From assembly GCA_903875445.1 (NCBI GenBank), contig CAIQWD010000079.1, forward strand, positions 1 to 57,660: a stretch of 57,660 bases of DNA. The letters run 5' to 3'. The translations under genes and the position numbers were made by a program. Positions 1-8,990 of the stretch are shown piece by piece. Each line of letters starts with the position of its first letter. Position 1 is the stretch's first letter. Below the pieces are notes generated by a model. The model did no database searches and was not told the DNA's origin. It worked only from the letters and a program-made list of their open reading frames with translations. This DNA is from an uncultured delta proteobacterium (GTDB lineage Bacteria; Desulfobacterota; Desulfobulbia; Desulfobulbales; Desulfocapsaceae).

Positions 1-351
1 GATGTCAGGAGATTGATTGCCCAAGCAGCATTGGAAAAAGATTTTCAATTGGTTTGCCCGCTTCCACGCAAATCGATAGCAAATACCTTCGCGGCCGCAA
101 TCATGAAGATCGCGGCATGAAACCTTTTCAGGAAACTTCAGGTATATAGTAGACACCTTCAATTTGGGTATTTGCAAGAAAACAGAACGTTCAATGTGGC
201 AATATTAACCGCACAACTTGAGTCGGAGTCACGGCAGAACATTTTCTCGGTGGAATCAGAAATCACTATCAGGGGTTCTTCCCTAACCGGCCATTAACCA
301 CGCTCCTTCGATACTCTAAGAGCTGATTATTTCCGATGGCCCAGATAGCAG
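1..351. other. Gene-free left edge
   Basis: No reading frame with a ribosome binding site or recognisable family was seen on either strand. The stretch lies downstream of the hybrid kinase gene, which is on the minus strand and ends at 352. No clear terminator hairpin with a T-run could be picked out by eye. It may hold the end of a gene that lies outside the window. Confidence 0.4.
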
Positions 352-3300
352 TTAATGTATTTTACCATCTTCAGTATTTAGTACTTTCCGAATCCTAACG
401 GCCAGCTCTTTGCGAGAAAAGGGTTTTTGGATGAAATGCGTTCCTTCAGCCAGCACGCCTTGGTTGGCAATTATATCAGAGGTGTAGCCAGACATGAACA
501 AGCATTTCATCCCTTTTTTGATGATCATAAGCCGTTCCGCCAAGTCCGGACCATTCATTTCAGGCATGATTACATCGGTCATGAGAAGGTGAATTTCAGC
601 GACGAATTCCCCAACCAGGCGAATGGCTTCGCTGGGGGTGTTTGCTGCAATAACCATGTAACCGAGATGCTGGAGTATCGTTGTGGTCATTTTCAGGATC
701 GTCGGTTCGTCCTCCACGACCAGAATTGTTTCATGGCCACCTTCAACAGGCGCTGCCGCACCTTCTTTGAACGCCGGCCCGGTTGTGCCCGCATACATAT
801 AGCGGGGCAGGTTGATCGTAAAAATCGTTCCTTGTCCCGGTTCACTGAAGACATCGACAAATCCGTTGTTCTGTTTAACCGCACCGTACACCGTCGACAA
901 ACCCAATCCAGTACCCTCGCCGACACCCTTGGTCGTAAAAAAAGGTTCAAAGATTTGGGATAGCGTTTCTCTGTCCATGCCACAACCGGTATCACTCATA
1001 GAAATCCGCACATATTCCCCGGAAAAACAGCCCGCATGAGTCGCGCAGAACTCTTCAGCAAAGGTACCATTGCTGGTCTCGACGATTATCTTGCCCACGC
1101 CTGTGATAGAATCCCGGGCATTGACACAGAGATTTGCCAGTATCTGGTCTAGCTGTGAAGGATCTACCTTAACCGGCCAGAGTCCGGCTCCGGGCATCCA
1201 TACGAGATCAATGTCCTCACCGATAAGTCGCCGCAACATCTTGAGCAACCCTTCAATGGTTTCATTCAGGTCGAGCACCTTGGGAACAACCGTCTGTTTG
1301 CGGGCAAAAGCCAGTAGTTGCCGGGTCAGATCGGCCGAACGGCTGGCCGCCTTACGAATTTCTTCCAGGTCGGCAAAGAGTGGCTGGGTTGGGTCTAGTT
1401 GATCCATAGCAATTTCGGCATGTCCGAGGATCACCCCGAGCATATTGTTAAAGTCATGTGCAACACCACCCGCCAGGCGGCCGACCGAGTCCATCTTTTG
1501 CGCCTGCTGGAGTTGCTGTTCGATCTTCCGGTGTTCGGTAATGTCCAGCGAAATGGAAAGGATGCGCTTCTGGTTCGAAATCGTGATACTTTCTCCCCAG
1601 TATTTGAAAAAAAGCTCTTTACCTGATTTTGTAGACATAACAAGATCTACGTCTTCAATTTTACCCTTCTTTTTGATTACTTCCAGCAACTGTTGTCGAT
1701 GGGATTCAGTGAGCAGGCCCAATTCTATAGAGGATTTTCCGATTACCTCCTCTCGGCTGAAGCCGAAGGTATCGATGAATCTTTGATTGATATCCAGGTA
1801 GGTACCATCCTCCAGGTTACTTATAGCGATTATGATTGGCGCGTTTTTGAAGGCAACGATGAATTTTTCATTACTCTCGCGCAGCAAATCATCAGCCTTT
1901 TTTCTTTCGGTAATGTCCAGAATGGAGGCGGTAGTTCCTTCATATTCTCCATTGAGGTTATAATGGCCTCTGACATAAATCAACGTGGGTATTGTTTTTC
2001 CTGTCTTCGAAACATAGTACTTTTCAAGGGAAAAATGATCGATATCATGTCTTATCAGCTTATTGACCATATCCATACTTTTGACGACATCATTAGGATG
2101 ACTGATATCTGAGAATGTCATTTTGCCTACAAGTTCTTCTCTTGAATATTCCAGCATCCTGCAGAAAGCGTCATTAGCATCGGTAAAAATGAAACTTTTG
2201 TCGGTAACCGTTACGCCAACAAGCGAATTGTCAAAGAGTGAATGGTAATGGGCTTCGCTCTGGCTAAGTGCCTCCGCCGACTTCTTACGCTCGGTAATAT
2301 CCTGAGCTATCCCTGCTGTTCCAATGATCACCCCCTGCTCATCATAAACTGGGGTTTTATATGTGAGATGCCATTTAATTCCATCTGGTGTGGAAATCGC
2401 TTCTTCCACTTGCTTTTTCTGTCCTGATGCACACACCTCACGGTCGTCAGCAATAAAACCTATGGCCATTTCTTTTGGAAACAAATCGAGATCAGTCTTA
2501 CCAATGCATTCTTCGACTGTATGACCACAGGCATTGGCGTACGGCTCATTTATCATATCAAGACGACTTTCCGTATCCTTAAGCCATGCCATCATTGGCA
2601 AATTGTCCAAAATCGCACGCTGACGTAACATTAGTCTCGTTCTGTCTGTTTCAACCTTTTTGCGATCGGTAATGTCCTCATACATGCCAAGGACTCCGAT
2701 AATTTTATTAGCCTCGTTACGGAGTGGAACTTTTGAGGTACGTAGCCATACCTGGTTCCCTCCCGGTGTGGTCTGCGGCTCGTCATAAGAAAGCTTTGGG
2801 ACTCCAGATTCAATAACGTGAAGGTCGTCGGTTTGATACAACTCCGCTTGTTCCTTCCATGCTAATTGATAATCATCTTTGCCAATCAGATCCTCTGCAC
2901 ATACAACCCCTGCATCCTTCGCAAAGGCATTATTGCAGCCCAAATAGCGCAATTGTTTATTCTTGAAAAAGATTCTCATGGGCGCTGTGTTTATTACAGT
3001 CTGGAGAAGCTTGTTCGAATTGTTAATGGTCGCCTCTGCCCGTTTACGTTCGGTGATGTCGTGGAATGACCACACACGGCCTACAATGGTATCTTCAATT
3101 CGTTGAGGTTGCGAATAACGCTCAAAAACGCGTCCATCCAGAAACTCGATCTGCTCAAAACTCGATTGCGCCGGTTGTTCGTACAACTTCCTGACATTTT
3201 CAATAAACTGATTAGGGTCAACAAGTTGTACCAAGATACAGTTTATTACTTTTTCATCATCGCGGCTGGAGAGAACCTCTTGCGGTATCCTCCACATCTC

Positions 3301-3975
3301 GACAAATTTCCGATTCCACCGTGTGATTTTTCCTTGTCTGTCGACAATGAGAATACCATCGGTAGTGGATTCCAGAGAGGCAGCTAGCAATGACAGAGAA
3401 CTTTGCAAAGCCGTCTCAGTCTGCTTGTGCTCTACAATCTCATGTGAAAGGTTTTCATTTGTCTGTAGCAGATTATTGTTTGCCTCGGAAAGCTGAATCG
3501 TGCGTTCTGCGACTAGCTTTTCCAGGAACTGATTCCGATCCACCAGTTCCTTCATCGGATAGATTTCACCCTCACGAACCAGGTGGTAGGGAATGGATAT
3601 ACTACTATGGGAGATTTTCCAAACTGAGGTTTCTTTGCGGAATATCAGAACCAGGCGGGCTGTCTCCCGTGACAATATGTGGTCCTTAATCGGCAGATGG
3701 ATGGTGAAGAATCCTGTTGTGACTGCAATCGTTTCAGACAATGACTGGATGGCCAGATCCTTCAGTTCGATGCGGAGTGGATCCTTGACTTGGGCGAAGT
3801 CTTGCCGGGTAATATCAACCCATTCTTCCCTGTTCTTGACCAGAAAATCCCCACCTCCGGTGAAGCCGGAAAAGTCATCGCTGAAATGCGAGGTGAGCCG
3901 ATCATCGCGGGATGAATACATCCTTAGGTAGTCATCGAACAGCTGCCGGATTACTTGATAGTCGTTTGCGTCCAT
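352..3975 (-). CDS. Hybrid sensor histidine kinase: SnoaL-like domain, five PAS domains, HisKA/HATPase and receiver
   Basis: A predicted cytoplasmic two-component hybrid kinase of 1,207 residues. Residues 1 to about 143 look like a SnoaL/NTF2-like ketosteroid-isomerase-type fold, followed by a coiled coil. Next come about five PAS/PAC repeats (roughly 200-815), each ending in the usual DITERK- or DITEHR-type linker. The H-box is GGVAHDFNN with the phospho-acceptor near His840. The ATPase domain has N and G boxes (NARDS, GTGLGLS). A C-terminal receiver spans about 1081-1200, with the acceptor Asp near 1134 in LLMTDVIMP and Lys in FIQKPF. No membrane segments or signal peptide are visible, so the ligand should be intracellular. 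No cognate output gene is adjacent. The SnoaL-like N-terminus is inferred from pattern only, and the sensed signal is unknown. Confidence 0.9.
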   Translation of the reverse strand: MDANDYQVIRQLFDDYLRMYSSRDDRLTSHFSDDFSGFTGGGDFLVKNREEWVDITRQDFAQVKDPLRIELKDLAIQSLSETIAVTTGFFTIHLPIKDHILSRETARLVLIFRKETSVWKISHSSISIPYHLVREGEIYPMKELVDRNQFLEKLVAERTIQLSEANNNLLQTNENLSHEIVEHKQTETALQSSLSLLAASLESTTDGILIVDRQGKITRWNRKFVEMWRIPQEVLSSRDDEKVINCILVQLVDPNQFIENVRKLYEQPAQSSFEQIEFLDGRVFERYSQPQRIEDTIVGRVWSFHDITERKRAEATINNSNKLLQTVINTAPMRIFFKNKQLRYLGCNNAFAKDAGVVCAEDLIGKDDYQLAWKEQAELYQTDDLHVIESGVPKLSYDEPQTTPGGNQVWLRTSKVPLRNEANKIIGVLGMYEDITDRKKVETDRTRLMLRQRAILDNLPMMAWLKDTESRLDMINEPYANACGHTVEECIGKTDLDLFPKEMAIGFIADDREVCASGQKKQVEEAISTPDGIKWHLTYKTPVYDEQGVIIGTAGIAQDITERKKSAEALSQSEAHYHSLFDNSLVGVTVTDKSFIFTDANDAFCRMLEYSREELVGKMTFSDISHPNDVVKSMDMVNKLIRHDIDHFSLEKYYVSKTGKTIPTLIYVRGHYNLNGEYEGTTASILDITERKKADDLLRESNEKFIVAFKNAPIIIAISNLEDGTYLDINQRFIDTFGFSREEVIGKSSIELGLLTESHRQQLLEVIKKKGKIEDVDLVMSTKSGKELFFKYWGESITISNQKRILSISLDITEHRKIEQQLQQAQKMDSVGRLAGGVAHDFNNMLGVILGHAEIAMDQLDPTQPLFADLEEIRKAASRSADLTRQLLAFARKQTVVPKVLDLNETIEGLLKMLRRLIGEDIDLVWMPGAGLWPVKVDPSQLDQILANLCVNARDSITGVGKIIVETSNGTFAEEFCATHAGCFSGEYVRISMSDTGCGMDRETLSQIFEPFFTTKGVGEGTGLGLSTVYGAVKQNNGFVDVFSEPGQGTIFTINLPRYMYAGTTGPAFKEGAAAPVEGGHETILVVEDEPTILKMTTTILQHLGYMVIAANTPSEAIRLVGEFVAEIHLLMTDVIMPEMNGPDLAERLMIIKKGMKCLFMSGYTSDIIANQGVLAEGTHFIQKPFSRKELAVRIRKVLNTEDGKIH

Positions 3976-5164
3976 TGGTCATTTTTCTCTGTAATACAAA
4001 GCAGGAGCGCAGTTAGCTAGCCTAACTAATTTGTTTTTTTATTTACCGATTAATACAAAGCGTACCGTACCATTAAATTTAAACCTTCCCCCTTCTGCCC
4101 ACTGTACCCCAACTCGAAGATGGTTTAAAGACTACCAACGGAGGTGGCTCTGTCCGTTTGAACAAGTATCTGAAGAAATTATGTAAAATTTCTTGAGCCA
4201 AGGAAAGATATTTCCAAAAGTTGTGGGTCTATATATCGGAGGTGTACGTAACAAATCCTGTTTTTTCTTTTTATGTTAAATTGTTACCTGATGTTATTTT
4301 TCTCTGTTTTTTTCTGATAAGTCAAGTTTTTTCCCAGAGGGAGCTCCGTCAAGGGCTGGCAATCCTAAGATCATGATAGGATGGTCAACATGACCTTATC
4401 CTGAGCCCGCGAAACCTGAATAGTAGAAACCTTAAGTTGTCGAAATTATATATATAAATATATCTTGGAAATGGCAATATTAGCCTTGGTCATTATCCGC
4501 GAGCTTTAACACTTAGGAAGATTTAACGGAGTCACTTCTGTATCATTTGTCAGACCTGACGATCATAATTCCCTGCGGTTTCATGATACATGAATTGCAT
4601 GAATGCCCTGATTCGGGCTGTCAATCGAATGTCCCGATGGGTTAATATCCATACATGATGATTACATTCCGGGGGTAATTCCCAAAATTGTTTCCCGGGA
4701 TCCGGCAGGCTCCGGCTCCGAGCGAAACAAAAGGAAAAGCAGGATCTGTCTTTCTGATTTTCTTTTTAATTTTAGAATTCTTCACTGAAAATCCTGAGCA
4801 CCATTTTGCATACCGTCCCAGTCAAAACTGTCTGTAAGCTGATATACCTTGTTAAAGACAACAACCTGATTAAATTGTGAAATCTTGACTTGTAATTCTT
4901 CCAAAGATTCGATAGCAGGAGGGCAAGTCCAGCTTTTCCCAAAATAGCCGCACATATTCTGTTCACAAAGTTTTTCACTTCAGGTCTGAACGGTACCTTG
5001 GAGTAAGAAATCGTTTGTGAATTGTGAAAAAGATCCCGAATAAAGTCGTTAAATCGCACTCGTTGAATATTCTCACTTCTCTAAGCAGTGGGCCAGTCTT
5101 AAGCCCACGTTCAACAAGTCAACCTCATTACCATTCAATATGCGCCATTCATGGCAAAAAACCA
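3976..5164. other. Long intergenic region, no supported gene
   Basis: About 1.2 kb lie between the kinase start and the end of the LysR gene. It is AT-rich in places, for example a TA-repeat stretch near 4448-4465. Several short inverted motifs occur near 4580-4640. A 95-codon minus-strand frame (4772-5059) has a GTG start, no convincing ribosome binding site and no family resemblance. The kinase promoter should be at the left end, just above 3975, but no clear -35/-10 pair was found. Confidence 0.5.
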
Positions 5165-6052
5165 TTACTTATCACTGTGCTTGAGATAAAAACTGATGAA
5201 TTTTTCAATAATTGGTTTTTGGTTCTCAGGGTGGCGCACCAAACTGATCGCAAAAGAGCAATCCTCATCAAGGATATCGACACAGGTAATATTTCCGGAA
5301 ATATTGGCTTCCTTTAAATGTTCCGGCAGTAACATAACGCCGCTATCCGGCTTGATGCTTAATGCGGCTTCTTCGATTGACCGTGTTTCCAGTTTTTTTC
5401 TTGGAGGGTGGAATCCGCGCCGGTGGCAGAGCTCACACCAGTCTTCAAACAGGGCATCTCCCCAAAATCCTACAAGGGAAATAAAATATTCATTCTGCAA
5501 ATCGGCAACTTGCACCCCGGTTCTTGTTGCCAGACGGTGATTCCGATTTACTAAGATAACTACCGACTCATTGAATACATCGTGAAAGATCAGGTCCTGG
5601 GAATTGAGAAAATTGACTCTAGGCAAAACAGCAACATCAACTTCCTTTGAAAATAAACCATTTATAATTGCATCGGGATATGCCGGCAAATAGTTTATTT
5701 TCACCCTGGGGTTAGCAGACTCAAATAACATTATGATATTGCTTAAATATTTCTTAACGCCATAATAGGGGACGCCAATGGTGATCTTTTCCATGCCCCC
5801 TTTTGAGACCGCTTCACAGAGAAAATCATAATCATCTATGATTTTTTGAATGCCTCCTAAAAAGTGTTTTCCCTCTTCAGTGAGTTTGACGACATGCGTA
5901 TCCCTTTCAAATAGTTTAATCCCGATTTCCTTCTCAAGTCCCGAAATATGGCGGCTTAATCCTGGCTGAGTCATATGCAGCTGGCTGGCGGCAATTGAAA
6001 AGTTCAGATGTCTTGATAGAGCAATAAACTCTCTGAAGTAACTCAGTTTCAT
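5165..6052 (-). CDS. LysR-family transcriptional regulator of the demethylation cluster
   Basis: A DNA-binding regulator of about 295 residues, the usual LTTR length. The N-terminal winged helix-turn-helix is clear (NFSIAASQLHMTQPGLSRHI), followed by the LTTR linker and a periplasmic-binding-protein-like effector domain. The ATG at 6052 is chosen over an upstream in-frame one because GGGGAGGAG sits directly before it and the HTH then starts at the normal distance. It is transcribed divergently from the methyltransferase gene at 6230, the classic arrangement for a LysR activator of the neighbouring operon. The shared 177-bp gap contains two inverted repeats that could be its binding sites. Its co-inducer is unknown; by context it would be the methylated substrate or its demethylated product. 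Confidence 0.9.
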   Translation of the reverse strand: MKLSYFREFIALSRHLNFSIAASQLHMTQPGLSRHISGLEKEIGIKLFERDTHVVKLTEEGKHFLGGIQKIIDDYDFLCEAVSKGGMEKITIGVPYYGVKKYLSNIIMLFESANPRVKINYLPAYPDAIINGLFSKEVDVAVLPRVNFLNSQDLIFHDVFNESVVILVNRNHRLATRTGVQVADLQNEYFISLVGFWGDALFEDWCELCHRRGFHPPRKKLETRSIEEAALSIKPDSGVMLLPEHLKEANISGNITCVDILDEDCSFAISLVRHPENQKPIIEKFISFYLKHSDK

Positions 6053-6127
6053 ATCTCCTCCCCCTCTATTACGTGGGCCAAAAGTCATACCACTTCCCAA
6101 AAAGGATGTATACACAGCAACTTCAAC

Positions 6128-6146
6128 TTATGCAATCGCTGCATAA
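6128..6146. promoter_or_regulatory. Inverted repeat, candidate LysR operator 1
   Basis: TTATGCA-ATCGC-TGCATAA is a perfect 7-bp inverted repeat with a 5-bp spacer and contains a T-N11-A-type core. It lies in the gap between the divergent lysR and methyltransferase genes, nearer lysR. LysR proteins usually bind such dyads near their own promoter, so autoregulation is the natural inference. Confidence 0.5.
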
Positions 6147-6172
6147 CCAATTTTTTTTTATCATTTCCATTA

Positions 6173-6194
6173 GTTTATACAACCATCTATAAAC
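6173..6194. promoter_or_regulatory. Inverted repeat, candidate LysR operator 2
   Basis: GTTTATA-N8-TATAAAC is a perfect 7-bp dyad. A further copy of the half-site TATAAAC lies at 6206-6212, 18 bp downstream in the same orientation. It sits just upstream of the methyltransferase gene, where an activation site or promoter element is expected. The sequence is AT-rich, so chance is a real alternative. Confidence 0.4.
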
Positions 6195-6229
6195 AATCAA
6201 ATTCATATAAACTATGGGAGGTACATTAC

Positions 6230-7033
6230 GTGATTATTATCGGTGAGAAAATAAATGGGGCAATCTCTTCTGTGGCCGAAGCGATTGTCCAAAAGGATGT
6301 CGATTTCATCAAAAATCTTGCAAAAACCCAGGTCGAGGCTGGTGCTGATTTCATTGATGTCTGTGCGTCAGCTGATGTGAAAATTGAACTGGAAACCATG
6401 AAATGGCTTATCGACCTTGTCCAGGAAGTCGTTGATACACCCATTGCTATCGACAGCCCTGATGCGAATGTATGTGCCAGGGCTGTGGCTTTCTGCAAAA
6501 AGCCAGGTTTGATCAACTCCGTTTCCATGGAAGGGAACAAGATTGAAGTGGTATTTCCTGTTATTGCTGGCACCAAATGGGAATGTGTTGCGCTACTTTG
6601 TGACGATACCGGTATCCCCAAGACCGGAAAGAAGCGTTTGGAAATATTTGACGCGTTTATGCATAAGGCCAAGGAATACGACATAGCCCCTTCCCGCCTT
6701 CATATAGATCCCTTGGTTGAGATGCTCTGCACTTCAGAAGACGGAATTAACACCATCCTGGAAGTAATCAGGGAAATAAAGAGGCAATACCCTGCCATTC
6801 ATGTCACTGGCGGTGCCAGCAATATCTCCTTCAATCTTCCTGCCAGAAAGTTTGTAAACCAGGCATTTCTTGTTCTGGCTATGGGCGCGGGGATGGACAG
6901 CGCCATTATCAATCCTTTGCATAACCATATGATGGGATTGATTTATGCCACAGAAGCACTGAAAGGCAATGATGAGTACTGCATGGAATATATTAACGGC
7001 TATAGGGAAGGGCTCTATGGCCCTGTCAAGTAG
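6230..7033 (+). CDS. Methyltetrahydrofolate:corrinoid methyltransferase-like protein (MT II, pterin-binding)
   Basis: A 267-residue pterin-binding TIM-barrel protein of the AcsE/MtvA/MetH-THF family. It should move the methyl group between the corrinoid protein and tetrahydrofolate in the cytoplasm, most likely from methyl-Co(III) to THF during substrate demethylation. The family signature is plain: EKINGA at the N-terminus, DFIDVCAS, AIDSPD, and GGASNISFNLPARK near the C-terminus. It starts at a GTG preceded by GGGAGG (6216-6221). The length equals the family norm. It is the first gene of the run with corrinoid protein and substrate methyltransferase, 46 bp before the corrinoid gene. The direction of transfer and exact substrate specificity are inferred from context. 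Confidence 0.9.
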   Translation: MIIIGEKINGAISSVAEAIVQKDVDFIKNLAKTQVEAGADFIDVCASADVKIELETMKWLIDLVQEVVDTPIAIDSPDANVCARAVAFCKKPGLINSVSMEGNKIEVVFPVIAGTKWECVALLCDDTGIPKTGKKRLEIFDAFMHKAKEYDIAPSRLHIDPLVEMLCTSEDGINTILEVIREIKRQYPAIHVTGGASNISFNLPARKFVNQAFLVLAMGAGMDSAIINPLHNHMMGLIYATEALKGNDEYCMEYINGYREGLYGPVK

Positions 7034-7079
7034 GCATGGATCAACTATTGTTTCACTTTATTAAAGGAGGATTCTTGAA

Positions 7080-7715
7080 ATGGCTAAAATTGATGAAGTT
7101 AGATCCAAGGTAGAAACAGGTAAAACAAAACTCGTTCCGGGGTTGGTTCAGGAAGCACTTGATGAGGGTAGCAAGCCTGCTGATATCCTTGGTGCCATGG
7201 TCGGTGCCATGAGTGTTGTCGGTGATAAATTCTCGTCCGGTGAAATTTTCGTTCCCGAGATGCTTATCGCCGCAAAGGCCATGGCCAAAGGTGTAGAAGT
7301 CCTTAAACCCTATTTATCCGGAGAAACATCGGTGTCCCTAGGAACTTGTGTTATTGGTACGGTTCATGGTGACCTCCATGATATCGGCAAAAATCTTGTT
7401 GCCATGATGATTGAGAGCGCCGGTTTTACAATGGTTGATCTTGGCGTCGACGTTCCTGCCGAAAAATTTATCCAGGCAATCAAGGAAAACGAAAATGTAA
7501 AACTCGTAGCATGTTCCGGTCTGCTCACCACCACCATGCCTGCCATGAAAGATACTGTTGAAAAACTCAAAGGCAGTGGACTTGCCGGATTCAAAGTGAT
7601 GGTCGGCGGAGCTCCTGTTACTCAGGCGTATGCGATTGAAATCGGGGCGGATGCCTATGCTCCGGATGCAGGAAGTGCAGCCGTCAGAGCCAAGGGACTC
7701 GTTGCAGCCGCCTAG
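7080..7715 (+). CDS. Methyltransferase corrinoid protein (cobalamin-binding)
   Basis: A 211-residue corrinoid protein of the MtaC/MtbC/MtvC type that shuttles the methyl group between the two methyltransferases. Residues 1-85 form the helical cap (B12-binding 2) domain. Residues about 88-211 are the Rossmann-like B12-binding domain with the GDLHDIGKN motif; His100 is the expected lower cobalt ligand (DxHxxG). The downstream S-x-L (SGLLTT) and GG (VMVGGAP) motifs are present. AAAGGAGG lies just upstream of the ATG. It is placed between methyltransferase II (6230) and the UroD-type methyltransferase (7750), as in known O-demethylase and methyltransferase operons. The cofactor will need reductive repair after oxidation to Co(II), which explains the reactivator genes downstream. 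Confidence 0.95.
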   Translation: MAKIDEVRSKVETGKTKLVPGLVQEALDEGSKPADILGAMVGAMSVVGDKFSSGEIFVPEMLIAAKAMAKGVEVLKPYLSGETSVSLGTCVIGTVHGDLHDIGKNLVAMMIESAGFTMVDLGVDVPAEKFIQAIKENENVKLVACSGLLTTTMPAMKDTVEKLKGSGLAGFKVMVGGAPVTQAYAIEIGADAYAPDAGSAAVRAKGLVAAA

Positions 7716-7749
7716 CCACATAACATCAACTTTATAGAGAGTTTCAACT

Positions 7750-8730
7750 ATGTTGACCGCAAAGCAGAACTTACTGGAGACAATCAGAGGTGGTAATCCT
7801 GATAGATTTGTAAACCAATACGAATTTCTGGAGCTTATTGTGTTTATGCCAGGATTTAAATATCCGCTGCAACCGGGCGTGACAGTCAAGGACGACTGGG
7901 GTATCACCTTTACCTTTCCGGAGGGACAGATCGGTGGTTTCCCTCTTCATGACGACGAGCACAAAGTGCTCAAGGATATTAGCCAGTGGGAAGACGTGGT
8001 CAAGCCTCCCGTTCTGGATACCTCGGACGAAGCATGGGCTCCGGCTATGGAGATAGCGAACAGCGTGAACCGTGATGATAAATTTGTGACAGCGTGTCAG
8101 ATGCCGGGCGTTTTTGAAATGACCCATCATATGATGGGAATGGAGGACGCTTTAATGGCACTCTATGAGGAGCCTGATTGTATGCACGGACTCATTGAAA
8201 GGGTGACGGATTTTGAGCTAAAAAGGGCTGCAATGATCGTTGACCGTATACAACCAAATGCCCTTTTCCACCATGATGATTGGGGTGGACAGATATCAAC
8301 ATTCATCTCTCCGAATATGTTCAAAGAATTCTTCCTGGCGTCCTATAAAAAAATTTACAAGTTCTGGAAAGACAATGGGGTCGAACTGATTATCCACCAT
8401 AGCGATTCCTATGCCGCTACTTTGGTTCCCTTTATGATTGAAATGGGAATTGATATATGGCAGGGCGCAATGACTACAAATAACATCCCAAGATTGATTG
8501 AAAAATATGGGTCTCAAATCAGCTTTATGGGAGGTATTGACAGCGGTGAAGTCGATTTTCCTAAGTGGACTCCGGAGATATGTGCTGAGCATGTTGAAAG
8601 AATCTGCAGAAGTTGCGGTAAGCATTACTTCATCCCCAACCTAACCCAGGGGCTAAACTTCAGTTCTTTTCCGGGAGTATATGAGGAAGTAAGTGTTCAA
8701 ATTGATAAAATGAGCAAAAAAATGTTCTGA
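7750..8730 (+). CDS. UroD-family substrate:corrinoid methyltransferase (MT I), probable O-demethylase component
   Basis: A 326-residue protein of the uroporphyrinogen decarboxylase/MtaA superfamily. In O-demethylase systems this family supplies the component that cleaves the substrate methyl ether and methylates the corrinoid. The MtaA-type zinc motif His-x-Cys is absent: the matching segment reads HHSDS (His216-His217-Ser-Asp219), although Cys286 and Cys289 follow. A Glu141-X14-Glu156 pair and the HHDDWGG motif at 174-180 are alternative metal ligands. Ether-cleaving enzymes of Acetobacterium were reported to bind zinc through Glu/Glu/His. Being third in the operon after the corrinoid protein supports the role. 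It could act on methoxylated aromatics, another methyl ether or a methylated sulfur or nitrogen compound; the sequence alone does not decide. Confidence 0.85.
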   Translation: MLTAKQNLLETIRGGNPDRFVNQYEFLELIVFMPGFKYPLQPGVTVKDDWGITFTFPEGQIGGFPLHDDEHKVLKDISQWEDVVKPPVLDTSDEAWAPAMEIANSVNRDDKFVTACQMPGVFEMTHHMMGMEDALMALYEEPDCMHGLIERVTDFELKRAAMIVDRIQPNALFHHDDWGGQISTFISPNMFKEFFLASYKKIYKFWKDNGVELIIHHSDSYAATLVPFMIEMGIDIWQGAMTTNNIPRLIEKYGSQISFMGGIDSGEVDFPKWTPEICAEHVERICRSCGKHYFIPNLTQGLNFSSFPGVYEEVSVQIDKMSKKMF

Positions 8731-8990
8731 CAAACTCTTCTGTTTGTTCTTGAATTCCAGGCTTACTTACCAGGTTTTCAACTAGGCGATCTAAGCCCAT
8801 GCCTATTTATGTGACTTAGTCGATACAGGAATGATGTGTTACTTAAAAAATCAACTGTATTGAGAGCTGCTCCCATGTATGAGAACAACCACCATGCAAT
8901 GCCAGCATTTATGGCAACAGGAAAACAATACGGAACCAATTCCTCCGTTTTGTTATGATTTGCAAAACCCCCCATTTTGGAGAGATAATA

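Noticed and set aside
4772-5059. 95-codon minus-strand frame in the long gap
   Set aside because: GTG start without ribosome binding site, no recognisable family, AT-rich sequence.
6053-6229. Cobalamin riboswitch before the corrinoid operon
   Set aside because: The gap is only 177 bp and contains no B12-box-like sequence or matching stems.
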